Assembly (NCBI GenBank): GCA_021846985.1
Contig: JAJZVX010000006.1
Coordinates: 62,001 to 126,000 of the forward strand
Direction: 5' to 3'
Length of the DNA stretch: 64,000 bases
From: Acidobacteriota bacterium
GTDB lineage: Bacteria; Acidobacteriota; Terriglobia; Terriglobales; Acidobacteriaceae
Each line of letters opens with the position of its first letter. The first letter of the stretch is position 1. Of the stretch, positions 1 to 9,765 are shown piece after piece. Below the pieces are notes generated by a model. The model was not told the DNA's origin. It did not search any database and saw only the letters and a list, made by a program, of their open reading frames with translations. The translations under genes and the position numbers were made by a program.

Positions 1-108
1 GGTGTACTCGTTTTCGCGCTCGTAGTAGATTTCCGCGAGCTGATCGTCTTCAAGGATTGCAAGCCGTGTTTCGTGGGGCGTGCTGGAAATACAAATCTCT
101 TTTGCCAT
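1..108 (-). CDS. rng: Ribonuclease G/E family protein, N-terminal fragment
   Basis: Only the first 36 codons lie in the window; the gene runs off the left edge. The translation starts MAKEICISSTPHETRLAI and continues with the EDDQLAEIYYERENEYT stretch, which I recognise as the conserved N-terminus of RNase E/G family endoribonucleases, just ahead of the S1 RNA-binding domain. These enzymes process rRNA and turn over mRNA in the cytoplasm. The ATG at 106-108 is preceded by a purine-rich GGAAAGG-type ribosome binding site. It lies downstream of rodA on the same strand, separated by about 510 bp, so it probably has its own promoter. A gene of this family at the end of an mre/rod cluster is a known arrangement in many bacteria. 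Whether it is RNase G or a longer RNase E form cannot be judged from the fragment. Confidence 0.85.
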   Translation of the reverse strand, partial: MAKEICISSTPHETRLAILEDDQLAEIYYERENEYT

Positions 109-618
109 CTTACCTTTCCGCCCGGCAGAGTTGAGAGGCCGGGGCCTACGGCAAGGGGGACGAACCGGAACGAGGGCGAGAGGAAGGGCGATGGGCGAAA
201 GGAATGAACCGAGCGTTGCCAGCCTGCCGGGTGGGCCGGTGCGCGCACCCAGTACGTGCGGCGAACGGCGCGAACAATGGCAAATCTACTCTGGCGCCAA
301 CCGAACAGACAACGCGACGCGGTAATCCAAATTGCAGAGAGTTTGTGGCCAACCGAACCAGAAAACCTGGCGGGGCCGTTGCGCCGCTGGCGCTTGTGCG
401 GTCAACTGGCGCTGCCAGAGCAGGGTAGAAACGCCCTGAGGCTCCTTCGCCTTCTGCACAATCTATACGCCGCCAACGGCTTTCCCGTCTCTGCGTGCTC
501 ATGAACCCTATCCTGCCGAACTCGGGATTCACCCGGGCCTGGCCGGTCAAATGCTGAAGAACCACTCCCGCTACCCGGACAATTCCAGAGGAAACGGGGA
601 GAGAAACCTGTGTACCGA
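109..618. other. Intergenic region between rodA and the RNase G gene
   Basis: About 510 bases without a convincing gene. The track ORFs here lack recognisable domains and have biased, arginine- and proline-rich composition. The plus-strand ORF at 256-504 has a somewhat protein-like sequence but no good ribosome binding site. I see no tRNA or clear terminator. A promoter for the RNase G gene is expected here but I cannot point to one. Confidence 0.5.
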
Positions 619-1716
619 TCAGTTCACGAACCGGCGCATGCGCACGTTCATTACCACACCCAGCGCCAGGAAGGTGAACAACACCGAAGACCCGCCGTAA
701 CTCATTAACGGTAAAGGTATCCCGGTGACCGGCATAAATCCGATGACCATGCCCACATTGACCGCAATCTGGAAGGTCAACACAGCCACAACCCCCATGA
801 TAATCAGAGAGCCGGGCAGGTCAGCGGCTGTTTGAGCGTTCTGAATCAAACGCATCAATATTGAAAAGTATAGCAGGAGCGTCAAAAAGCAGCCGACAAA
901 GCCGTGCTCTTCGCCCAGGGCAGCGAAGATGAAGTCGGCGTGGGGGATGGGGAGGAAGTCACCCTGGGTTTGGGTACCTTTGGCTGCACCCTTGCCCCAA
1001 ATGCCGCCCGACCCGACGGCAATGAGTGATTGGCGAATCTGATAACCGGAGCCGCGCGGGTCGTTGTCGGGATTGATGAAGCTGGTAAGACGGGCTTTCT
1101 GGTAGGGTTTGAGGATCTTGCCGCTGGACCAGACGCCGACCATGAGAGCCGAGCCGCAGACGATGAGGATAAGGGATTGGCGCAGGTTGATGCCGCCCAG
1201 AAAGAGGCTGGCGACAAGAATGGGAGCATATGTGAGGGCGGTTCCCATATCGGGCTGAAGCAGGACCAGAATCATGGGCAGACCGACGAGAAGAAAGGCC
1301 CTGAAGATGTCGGACCAGAAGAGACGCCGGCCGCCGAGATTGGCGATGAAGCGGGCCACCGCCAGGATGAGGATGAGCTTGATCCACTCCGATGGCTGGA
1401 ACTGGAAATGGCCCACGCTGATCCAACGCCTGGCGCCGAGGGCCCTGTGCCCGAAGAGTCTGACGGCCACCAGCGCCAGAAGGCCGGCGCCGTAAAGCCA
1501 GGGAACGAGGTCGAGAAGACGGTGATAGTCCACCTTGGAGATGAGAAACATGGCGGCGATGCCGGCCAGGATAAAGAAGATCTGTTTGATGTGGAAGCCG
1601 GCATAGCGGGTGTGGAGCGTGGCAGAGTAAATCTGAAAGACCGAGACAAGACTGAGCAACAGGACCATGCCGAGCATGGCCCAGTCGAAGTCGCGAAAGC
1701 TCAGGAAACGGCGCAT
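619..1716 (-). CDS. rodA: Rod shape-determining protein RodA (SEDS glycosyltransferase)
   Basis: Polytopic inner-membrane protein of the FtsW/RodA/SpoVE (SEDS) family, which polymerises lipid II into glycan strands during cell elongation together with the class B PBP encoded just upstream. Around ten hydrophobic segments are visible, with family signatures such as ARRWISVGHFQFQPSE in the first half and the SYGGSS stretch near the C-terminus. I chose the ATG at 1714-1716, giving MRRFLSFRDFDWAML, because RodA proteins usually begin this way, because it forms a TGATG overlap with the PBP2 stop codon, and because a GGAAGGG sequence lies upstream. The track ORF begins 21 bases earlier at another ATG without a visible ribosome binding site. 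Translational coupling to mrdA is likely. Confidence 0.93.
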   Translation of the reverse strand: MRRFLSFRDFDWAMLGMVLLLSLVSVFQIYSATLHTRYAGFHIKQIFFILAGIAAMFLISKVDYHRLLDLVPWLYGAGLLALVAVRLFGHRALGARRWISVGHFQFQPSEWIKLILILAVARFIANLGGRRLFWSDIFRAFLLVGLPMILVLLQPDMGTALTYAPILVASLFLGGINLRQSLILIVCGSALMVGVWSSGKILKPYQKARLTSFINPDNDPRGSGYQIRQSLIAVGSGGIWGKGAAKGTQTQGDFLPIPHADFIFAALGEEHGFVGCFLTLLLYFSILMRLIQNAQTAADLPGSLIIMGVVAVLTFQIAVNVGMVIGFMPVTGIPLPLMSYGGSSVLFTFLALGVVMNVRMRRFVN

Positions 1717-3776
1717 CAGGGATGAGTTCCCTTCCATGGTTCAACGGGAAGACCAAGCCCCAGATCTTTGGGACCAACGAGCCGATGGGCGCCACCGGCA
1801 GACGACTGAGGTAAATCGACAAAGAAATGACCACCACGGATGCGGGCCGACTCCTGAGGCGGTTTCCCGTCTTTCGCCTCGCGGACAACGGGCTCCGACC
1901 AGACCGCGCCAATCTCAATCGGAGATTTGGGTGTGCCGGAGAGGTTATGGGCAAGGCGCCGCTGCTTATCGACGTAGGCGGCAACCACTTCCGCCCCGAT
2001 GCGGGCGGGATAATAACTGAATTCGCCGTTCTGCCAGAGCACGACGACCACCAGCTCGGGATTGCGGCGTGGGGTGACACCGACGAACCAGGCGTTGGGA
2101 TTGTTGGAGTGACTTTTGGCCATATGGCTGAGGGCCTCATGGCTGGCCACCTGGGCAGTGCCCGTTTTACCGGCAAGGTCGATGCCTTGGAGGTGCGCCG
2201 ATCCGGCCGTGTGGTAAAGCCCTGGCTGGGTTACTTCGGCCATGCCGTCAGTGATGATCTGCCAGGCCTGGGGATCGATGGGAATGTAGGTTTCGCCGCT
2301 GCCGGGATAGTTTTCGAGCAAAGCCTTGCGAAAGTCGGAAGACAGTTGATCGGGAAAGACAACGTGGGGGCGGACCATGTGGCCGCCGGAGGCGATGCCG
2401 CTGATGATGCGGGCAAGTTGAATGGGAGTGGCCTCAATCGCGCCCTGGCCGATGCCGACGGAGATGGTTTCGCCGGCGTACCACCTGCGGTGGTAATACT
2501 TCATGACCCACTGCTCGGAGGGCATGAGGCCCGGCTGTTCACCCGGCAGATCGATGCCCGTTTTCTCGCCAAAGCCGAATTCTTTGGCATACCTGGCAAT
2601 GCGATCAATGCCAAGCTTGTCGGCCAGGGTGTAATAGAAGGTATCGCAGGAGTACGGGATGGCGTTGTAAATGTTGACCAGGCCGTGGCGTTCGTCGCAG
2701 TGGTAGTAATGCCCGTAAAACGTGGCGCCGCCGGTGCAATTGACTTTCAGGTTCTGGGCGATACCTTCTTCCAGGCCGGCGACCGACATGAGGATTTTGA
2801 AGGTGGACCCCGGAGCAAGCTGCGCCTGAATCGCCTTGTTCATCAGGGGATGGTCGGGGTCTGTCAGCAACTGGTTCCACTCGCCGCGGTTGATGCGGAT
2901 GGAAAAGGCATTGGGGTCGAAACTGGGCCGGGAGACCATGGCGAGAATCTCGCCGTTGCGCGGATCCATGGCGACAATGGCGCCCGTACGGTCGCCCAGA
3001 GCCAGTTCGGCGGCGCGCTGCAGGTCGTTGTCGATGGTGAGGCGGAGATCCTTGCCAGGGATGGCGTGCTGGGTGCGCAGATAGCCCACTTCGCGGCCGT
3101 GACTATCGACAATGACGTCGCGTGAGCCATCCTGACCGCGAAGCAGTTCGTCGTAGGTTTGCTCGACACCCGATTTGCCGACCACGTCGCCCGGCTCGTA
3201 CACGGCGTAGCGCGGATCGTCGAGCATCTCTTCGCTGACCTCGCCGACGTAGCCGATCAGGTGGGCGGCAAAGCCGTCGCGGGGATAAAGGCGCCGCTCC
3301 TCATCCACAGTTTCCAGCTCGGGAAGCTCGTTGCGGTGGGCGGCGATAAAGGCCTGCTCGTCGGCGGTGATGTCCTGCTTGATGGGAATGGGCTGATAGC
3401 GAGGCGCGGAACGAAAGCGATGCAGAGTGGCGCGGAGCTGATCGAGATCCAGATCCAGGCCGCGAGCAATCAGGGGCAGATCGGCATCGACGTTGCGGCC
3501 CTGTTCGCGCACCAGGAAGCAGGAGACGGAAGGGTAATTGTCGACGATGAGACGGTTATAACGGTCGAAGAGCTTGCCGCGCGCGGCCAGCACAGGCTCC
3601 TTGCGGATGCGGTTCTGCTCGGCGAGGAGGCGGAAATTGTCCGCGCCCAGCACCTGGAGGCGCCAGAGTCCGGCGGCCAGCGCCAGCATCAGGAAAAGAA
3701 TGCCGTACTGCACCACCGCCAGCTTGACGGAGGAGAGCTTTTCGTGGCGATCGCTTCTGCCGGAATACAAATCCAT
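1716..3776 (-). CDS. mrdA: Penicillin-binding protein 2 (elongasome transpeptidase)
   Basis: Class B penicillin-binding protein that cross-links peptidoglycan during lateral wall growth as RodA's partner. The 686-residue product has one N-terminal membrane anchor (about residues 18-40), a PBP dimerisation domain (to about residue 230) and a transpeptidase domain with all three catalytic motifs: STFK with the nucleophile Ser near 324, SCD near 376-378 in place of SxN, and KTG near 537. A D residue in the second motif is usual in PBP2 proteins (SxD). The length is normal to slightly long for the family; the last 80 residues are a polar tail after the catalytic domain. It lies between mreD and rodA in one minus-strand transcription unit and overlaps rodA at its stop codon. 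Confidence 0.95.
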   Translation of the reverse strand: MDLYSGRSDRHEKLSSVKLAVVQYGILFLMLALAAGLWRLQVLGADNFRLLAEQNRIRKEPVLAARGKLFDRYNRLIVDNYPSVSCFLVREQGRNVDADLPLIARGLDLDLDQLRATLHRFRSAPRYQPIPIKQDITADEQAFIAAHRNELPELETVDEERRLYPRDGFAAHLIGYVGEVSEEMLDDPRYAVYEPGDVVGKSGVEQTYDELLRGQDGSRDVIVDSHGREVGYLRTQHAIPGKDLRLTIDNDLQRAAELALGDRTGAIVAMDPRNGEILAMVSRPSFDPNAFSIRINRGEWNQLLTDPDHPLMNKAIQAQLAPGSTFKILMSVAGLEEGIAQNLKVNCTGGATFYGHYYHCDERHGLVNIYNAIPYSCDTFYYTLADKLGIDRIARYAKEFGFGEKTGIDLPGEQPGLMPSEQWVMKYYHRRWYAGETISVGIGQGAIEATPIQLARIISGIASGGHMVRPHVVFPDQLSSDFRKALLENYPGSGETYIPIDPQAWQIITDGMAEVTQPGLYHTAGSAHLQGIDLAGKTGTAQVASHEALSHMAKSHSNNPNAWFVGVTPRRNPELVVVVLWQNGEFSYYPARIGAEVVAAYVDKQRRLAHNLSGTPKSPIEIGAVWSEPVVREAKDGKPPQESARIRGGHFFVDLPQSSAGGAHRLVGPKDLGLGLPVEPWKGTHP

Positions 3777-3896
3777 GCACCCTTAAGCATAGCGCCTGCC
3801 TGGCCGCGCTTGCATTGCCCGGCGAAGAGAGAGCGCAACGCGGGCGAAGCGCGCCTGATGGGAGACGAGGCAAGACACAAACGGGCAGGCGCGCCG

Positions 3897-4418
3897 CTAT
3901 TCGCGAATCTGGGCGCGGTCAAGCAGCGGAAACACTAAAAAGGCGAGAAGCCCGTTGCCAATGGCCGCGAAAAGCTCAGTGAAGCCTCTCCATTCCATGT
4001 CCATGCCCAGGAGCACCCGGTAAATAAAGAGATAGATGCCGCTGCACAGCAGAGAGAGCAGGAAGGTGAGAAGAACACGAATGGTGTGGTTCTCGACGTC
4101 AATGCGCACCCCAATGGAGGCGCAAAGAAAGCCGGCCACGGTTTTGGCAATGCCGTTGACGCCGATGGCATGGTGAGAGAGGGCGTCCTCGAAGAGTCCG
4201 AGGGCAGCGCCCAGCAACATGCCCTGCAGCGGATTGCGGCGGCTGAGGGAAAAATAGACGGTGACCACCAGGGGCAGGTCGAACCAGACATAAGGGCCGA
4301 CGAGGCGCGGCAGCCAGGCCTGCAACACCAGCGCCGCCAGAGGCACCAGCGCATAGACCAGCAGAGGATAACTGTGGACCTCGATTTCGCGTCTGTCATT
4401 GGCGGCAAGAACGGACAT
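3897..4418 (-). CDS. mreD: Rod shape-determining protein MreD
   Basis: Small inner-membrane protein of the elongasome. The 173-residue product has about five hydrophobic segments and the family pattern of an aromatic-rich first half (PYVWFDLPLVVTVYFSLS) followed by a glycine-rich segment with an acidic pair (GAALGLFEDALSH), which is the most conserved part of MreD. MreD is poorly conserved in general, so the position between mreC and mrdA is important support. The ATG at 4416-4418 lies three bases after the mreC stop codon, which suggests translational coupling. A gap of 120 bp separates its end from the PBP2 start. Confidence 0.88.
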   Translation of the reverse strand: MSVLAANDRREIEVHSYPLLVYALVPLAALVLQAWLPRLVGPYVWFDLPLVVTVYFSLSRRNPLQGMLLGAALGLFEDALSHHAIGVNGIAKTVAGFLCASIGVRIDVENHTIRVLLTFLLSLLCSGIYLFIYRVLLGMDMEWRGFTELFAAIGNGLLAFLVFPLLDRAQIRE

Positions 4419-4420
4419 GG

Positions 4421-5725
4421 CTAAGGGATCCTCGGATGGGACGGCTCGCGGGAAGGCCGGGAAGCGGTGGAGGGGGATTTGGGCCTGTCGCCGGCGGAAC
4501 GATGCGCATTCTGCCGCGCCGGGCTGTCCGAGGGAGTTGAGCCGTTCCCAGCGTCCGGTCCGGAGGGCTCCGCCACGGCGGGCGTAAAGCGGTCGGGGTG
4601 GAGCGGCAGCGGAGGCTGTGGCGGCGGATTGGGATTGGAGTTGTCCTTGAGCGGCTGCTGATCGGGAGGTAGATTGGGGTCGATGAGGCCGGGCAGCCGC
4701 TCCGCCATGATCTCCGAAGCCTTTTTCTGCTCGTTGAGGGCCGCGGCCTCGGATCCTTTGAGAGCCTCGCTGGCAGCAATGTCCTGCTGCTCCTGCGGGG
4801 AGAACTGCGGCTGGGTGGAGGTAATAACGAGAACCTCATCGAGGCGATCGAGATGCGCGGCGGGCTTGACGATGACTTGAATAAAGGAGTCGCGATTCGG
4901 GTCAGGGATGATTTTTTCGACGACGCCAACGGGCAGTCCGCGGGGAAAGATCTCATCCCCGCCCGCAGTGAGAACCTTTTCGCCGGGCTTGATGCGCTGG
5001 TCGGCCAGGATGTCTATGATTTCAGGCTGGCCTGCGGCGTTGCCGCTGAGGATGCCACGGATGCGCGTGGTTTCAAGGATCACGCCTGCCCCGCTGGTCT
5101 GATCGTTGATGGCCAGCACCTGGGCCGTGCGGGGAAAGACATCGCGCACCTTGCCGACGATCCCGTCGGGAGTGATGACGGCCATGTCGCGGGCCAAACC
5201 GTCGGACGAGCCCTTGTCGATATAGAAGACCTGCGACTGGCTGCTGCCGCTGGTGCCGATCACCTGGGCAGCCACGGTCTTATAGATGTACTTTTCGCGG
5301 AAACCCAGCATGGCCTGCAGGCGCTGGCCCTGGCGGGCATCTTCGAGGAGGGCGGCCTGCTCCAGGCGCAGGCGGTCAATGGTCAGTTGGAGCTGCTGGT
5401 TCTGCTGGCGCACGTGGCGCAGGTCGAGATAATTCTGCCACAGGCCGGCGGCCCCAAGTTTGGATGCGTGAATGAGCCGCTCTGGGGGACTGACGATGGC
5501 ATTGGCCCAGAGCCGGATAAGCCGCACGCCGGCCCGGTCGCGAGCGTCGAAGGTGGCGCGGCCGGAATCGACGCGGCGCACCTGTACGGCAAGCCCGACA
5601 ATCTGCACCACCAGCAACGCCAGCAGCGCAAGAAGATTCCGATAGCGGCTAAAGAACGATTCCACGGCGGTGTCCGTCGTCCGTGCACAGCGGGAGTTGA
5701 GCAGCCGGCAGCGCTGACCGCCCAT
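4421..5725 (-). CDS. mreC: Rod shape-determining protein MreC
   Basis: Membrane-anchored periplasmic scaffold of the elongasome that binds PBP2. The protein shows one N-terminal transmembrane segment (YRNLLALLALLVVQIVGLAVQV), then a coiled-coil stretch (LRHVRQQNQQLQLTIDRLRLEQAALLEDARQGQRL) and the beta-rich MreC core (ending near LVITSTQPQ). The last 110 or so residues are an unusually long proline-rich tail of low complexity. The start is uncertain. The track uses a GTG at 5750-5752; an ATG at 5723-5725 has an AGGGA sequence upstream; homologues typically begin near VESFFSRYRN, which would be the GTG at 5663-5665. I list the ATG as a compromise. The gene lies directly upstream of mreD and downstream of mreB. 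Confidence 0.9.
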   Translation of the reverse strand: MGGQRCRLLNSRCARTTDTAVESFFSRYRNLLALLALLVVQIVGLAVQVRRVDSGRATFDARDRAGVRLIRLWANAIVSPPERLIHASKLGAAGLWQNYLDLRHVRQQNQQLQLTIDRLRLEQAALLEDARQGQRLQAMLGFREKYIYKTVAAQVIGTSGSSQSQVFYIDKGSSDGLARDMAVITPDGIVGKVRDVFPRTAQVLAINDQTSGAGVILETTRIRGILSGNAAGQPEIIDILADQRIKPGEKVLTAGGDEIFPRGLPVGVVEKIIPDPNRDSFIQVIVKPAAHLDRLDEVLVITSTQPQFSPQEQQDIAASEALKGSEAAALNEQKKASEIMAERLPGLIDPNLPPDQQPLKDNSNPNPPPQPPLPLHPDRFTPAVAEPSGPDAGNGSTPSDSPARQNAHRSAGDRPKSPSTASRPSREPSHPRIP

Positions 5726-5806
5726 CTTTATTGTATGTCCCTGCGGACACACTGCGATGCGCCTTGTCGGCCGTCCATGCAGCCCGGCGCGATGGTGTTG
5801 GCCGCC

Positions 5807-6883
<1,077 letters not shown>

Positions 6884-7127
6884 CTACCTCAAAAGTCATT
6901 GTACGGCAGAAACCGGAACCGCTCCGCGGGCGGGACGGAGCGCACAAAACATGCAGGAGTCGTCTACCGCAGAGCCAACCGGTGCGGTACACTCAGTAGT
7001 TTGCCGCGCCGGGCGCAAGCATTTGCCCTGCGCCGGACGCGGCCCGCGCCAGGGCCGAGCGCTGGAAAATCACAGCGGCCCGTAACCGCCCAGGCTCCGT
7101 GCCGGGCAACCGTGTTTCGAGGTTTGT

Positions 7128-8618
7128 ATGAGCTATCCTGCGTATCACAACTTCATTGGCGGCGAGTGGAAGCCGGCCGCCGAAGGCAAGACCCTCCTCA
7201 ACTTGAATCCCGCCGACCACACCGACGTGGTGGGCGCCTTTCCTTCCTCGCACGCCTGCGATGTGGCCGATGCCGTGGCCGCGGCCAAGAAGGCCTACGC
7301 AAGCTGGCGGCTCGTTCCGCCGCCCAAGCGAGCCGAGATCCTCCGCCGCACCGGCGATCTTCTCGTCCAGAACAAGGAAAAATTTGCCCGCGACATGACG
7401 CGCGAAATGGGCAAGGTGCTCACCGAAACGCGGGGCGACGTGCAGGAGGCCATCGACGAAGCTTTTTATGTGGCCGGCGAAGGACGCCGCCTCTTCGGCC
7501 TGACCACCCCCAGCGAGTTACAAAACAAGTTCTGCATGTCCGTCCGCATGCCCGTGGGTGTGGTCGGCCTCATCACGCCGTGGAACTTCCCCATGGCCAT
7601 TCCCTCGTGGAAGCTCTTCCCGGCCCTCGTCGCCGGCAACACTTGCGTCATCAAGCCCGCTACGGATACGCCGCTCTCGGTCTACAACCTCGTCCGCACC
7701 CTCATGGATGCGGGCCTTCCGCCGGGTGTGGTCAATATCGTGGCCGGCAGCGGCGCGCATGTGGGCGGCCCGCTCGTCGAGCACCCCGACGTGCGCGCCA
7801 TCAGCTTTACCGGGTCGAGCGCCGTGGGCGCGGCGGTGGCGCAGCGCGCGGCGGCGGGATTTAAGCCCGTTTCGCTCGAGATGGGCGGCAAAAACGCGCA
7901 GATCGTCATGGATGATGCCAACCTCGAACTCGCCCTCGACGGCGCGCTCTGGGGAGCCTTCGGCACCACCGGCCAGCGCTGCACCGCCACCAGCCGCATC
8001 CTGCTGCAGAAGGGAATCGCGCGGCAGTTCACTGACGAATTCGTGGCCCGCACCAAAAAACTCAAGGTCGGCAGCGGCCTCGACACCTCCGTCGAAGTCG
8101 GCCCGCAGGTCAACATCTCTCAAATCGAAACCTCGGAAAAATACGTCGCCATCGCCCTCGACGAAGGCGCCCGGTTGCTCTGCGGGGGACACCGGCTGAC
8201 GGAGGGAATCTACGCCCACGGCACCTTCTTCGAGCCCACCGTCTTGGCTGGCGTCGAGCCGGCCATGCGCATCGCCCGCGAAGAGGTCTTTGGTCCGGTC
8301 GTGAGCCTTATCGAGTTCGACACCTTCGAGCAGGCCGTCGAAATCGCCAACTCCATCGACTACGGCCTTTCCACGGCGCTTTATACGAAAGACGTGAACC
8401 GCGCCTTCACCGCCATGCGCGACCTCGAGTCCGGCATCACCTACATCAACGCGCCGACGATCGGAGCGGAGGTGCATCTGCCCTTCGGCGGCGTCAAGCA
8501 CACCGGCAACGGCCACCGCGAGGGTTTAGGCGCGTTGGACTTCTTCACCACGTGGAAGGCAGTGTATGTCGATTACTCCGACAAACTGCAACGAGCGCAG
8601 ATTGACAATGCGGAGTAG
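7128..8618 (+). CDS. NAD(P)+-dependent aldehyde dehydrogenase, 2,5-dioxovalerate dehydrogenase-like
   Basis: Cytosolic aldehyde dehydrogenase of 496 residues. The general base Glu near 251 (SLEMGGKN) and the catalytic Cys near 285 ([12 protein letters not shown]) are present, with the cofactor-binding PWNFP and FTGS motifs in place. The start FIGGEW, the NPAD and REMGK segments, the [20 protein letters not shown] stretch and the closing PFGGVKHTG most resemble Bacillus YcbD-like alpha-ketoglutaric semialdehyde (2,5-dioxovalerate) dehydrogenases, which finish the non-phosphorylating route from sugar acids such as glucarate to 2-oxoglutarate. That substrate assignment is by resemblance only; a succinate-semialdehyde or other omega-semialdehyde dehydrogenase is possible. 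It appears monocistronic and is divergent from mreB. Confidence 0.85.
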   Translation: MSYPAYHNFIGGEWKPAAEGKTLLNLNPADHTDVVGAFPSSHACDVADAVAAAKKAYASWRLVPPPKRAEILRRTGDLLVQNKEKFARDMTREMGKVLTETRGDVQEAIDEAFYVAGEGRRLFGLTTPSELQNKFCMSVRMPVGVVGLITPWNFPMAIPSWKLFPALVAGNTCVIKPATDTPLSVYNLVRTLMDAGLPPGVVNIVAGSGAHVGGPLVEHPDVRAISFTGSSAVGAAVAQRAAAGFKPVSLEMGGKNAQIVMDDANLELALDGALWGAFGTTGQRCTATSRILLQKGIARQFTDEFVARTKKLKVGSGLDTSVEVGPQVNISQIETSEKYVAIALDEGARLLCGGHRLTEGIYAHGTFFEPTVLAGVEPAMRIAREEVFGPVVSLIEFDTFEQAVEIANSIDYGLSTALYTKDVNRAFTAMRDLESGITYINAPTIGAEVHLPFGGVKHTGNGHREGLGALDFFTTWKAVYVDYSDKLQRAQIDNAE

Positions 8619-8788
8619 AAAAGCTCGTCCGGACAACTCGTAGGTTGCGCCAGAGCTTCTCTAAGCTGCGGAACAATCTGGCCGTCCGAAGCCGGGTGCC
8701 CCTGGTCTCGATTCTGAGACCGGGGATAGCACGAACCTCTCCCTCCCAACTCACGATCCCGAATCCCGTTTCGCGCTACAATCGTCCC

Positions 8789-9034
8789 ATGAGCCCGAAC
8801 GCCCAACGACTCCTCGATCAGGCCCGGCAGCTTCCTCCGAACGAGAGAGAGTGGCTTGCGGAATGCCTGTTGATCGATGAGGAGAACCTCTCGGCTGCTG
8901 AAGTGGAATCCGCCTGGGATGCGGAGATCAAGCGCCGTCTGGACGAAATCGACTCCGGCGCGGTGAAGATGGTTTCGCATGAGGAGTTCCTGGCCGATCT
9001 CGACGCCCATATTGCAAGCAAGCGGAAGGCATGA
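8789..9034 (+). CDS. Addiction module antitoxin (Unstab_antitox-like)
   Basis: Small acidic protein of 81 residues beginning MSPNAQRLLDQARQLPPNER. Short, largely helical proteins with a LPPxERxxLAxxLL core and a WDAEIKRRLDEIDSG tail, encoded right before a RelE/ParE-type toxin, are the addiction module component family that neutralises the toxin by wrapping around it. The track ORF begins 144 bases earlier, but that extension looks non-coding and the ATG at 8789 gives the family-typical start. The stop codon overlaps the toxin start (ATGA), so the pair should be translationally coupled with the antitoxin first, the usual order for type II systems. It has no recognisable DNA-binding domain, so autoregulation is unclear. 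Confidence 0.85.
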   Translation: MSPNAQRLLDQARQLPPNEREWLAECLLIDEENLSAAEVESAWDAEIKRRLDEIDSGAVKMVSHEEFLADLDAHIASKRKA

Positions 9035-9330
9035 AGCCACTCGAGTTTCACCCTGAGTCCAAATCCGAATCCCGCGAAGCAATTGATTGGTATTGGAGTC
9101 GAAGCCGGGTGGCGGCTTTGGATTTTGCGGATGAGCTCAAGGCCGCTCTCACCCGCTTGGGGAAAGCTCCGCAAATCTGCCCTCCCTATCTGCGCGGTAC
9201 CCGCCGTATGCTGCTCGATCGATTCCCGTTCTGTGTCGTCTTTCGCGAACGGCCTCATGACATCCAGGTTGTTGCCGTGGCTCACGCGAAGCGCCGGCCC
9301 GGGTATTGGGCGAAAAGGCTCAAAAACTGA
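9031..9330 (+). CDS. Type II toxin, RelE/ParE family
   Basis: A 99-residue basic protein with the ParE/RelE fold pattern: an N-terminal beta strand (LEFHPESKSESREAIDWYW), a helical hairpin (AALDFADELKAALTRLGKAP), then the strands carrying RRMLLDRFPFCVVFRER and IQVVAVAHAKRRPGYW. The closing VAHAKRRPGYW motif is typical of ParE-like toxins annotated with this antitoxin family. ParE proteins poison DNA gyrase and RelE proteins cleave ribosome-bound mRNA; the sequence alone does not decide between them. It overlaps the antitoxin gene by four bases. The pair sits alone between two metabolic genes, as expected of a mobile module, although no other mobility gene is close. Confidence 0.88.
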   Translation: MKPLEFHPESKSESREAIDWYWSRSRVAALDFADELKAALTRLGKAPQICPPYLRGTRRMLLDRFPFCVVFRERPHDIQVVAVAHAKRRPGYWAKRLKN

Positions 9331-9765
9331 GGACATTCCGCGGCAACCCGCCGGGCGCCCCAGCACCTGCTCGCCGTGACAGATGCCAATCCTGAAAATC
9401 GCTCCGCCATTTGCAGAGAATTACCCCGAAGAATGGCACCATATCTTCGTAGCCGAAGATCGGCGGTATCGGATACGTCCCGGGTTCAATCTGTCAGACA
9501 GGTTCCCGGACCGTACCATGTACCCCCCTGTTTATTCTCCTTCCTTTCGCCAGGGGCGCGGCCCATCGAGGCTAAGGCCAGATAGGTGTTTATGCGTCTA
9601 TCTGCCTATATGCGCATACCCGCCAGATGGCTTGGGTCTGAGCAGGCCGCCGGGGAGCAGTCCCGCCCCGTGTCCCCCATCTCTCTGTGCCATACTTTGC
9701 ATGAAGGATTTTTGCAAGCCGCATTCCTATCATGGACTTCGAGCGAAGACGAAGGAGAAAGAACC
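9331..9765. other. Intergenic region after the toxin-antitoxin pair
   Basis: About 435 bases. Track ORFs here (for example the one starting at 9383) begin outside and run into the next gene in a wrong frame, with no recognisable domain. Apart from the AAGGAG ribosome binding site for the downstream reductase near 9753, I see nothing I can name. Confidence 0.45.

Noticed and set aside
256-504. Plus-strand ORF between rodA and the RNase G gene with a fairly protein-like sequence
   Set aside because: No ribosome binding site, no recognisable domain, and several overlapping open frames of similar length in the same stretch.
1827-3125. 432-aa plus-strand ORF
   Set aside because: It is the antisense frame of the PBP2 gene; the minus-strand product has all catalytic motifs.
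7518-8516. 332-aa minus-strand ORF
   Set aside because: Shadow of the aldehyde dehydrogenase gene; no domain of its own.
9480-9520. tRNA-like TTCAATC stretch after the toxin gene
   Set aside because: No cloverleaf arms could be drawn around it.
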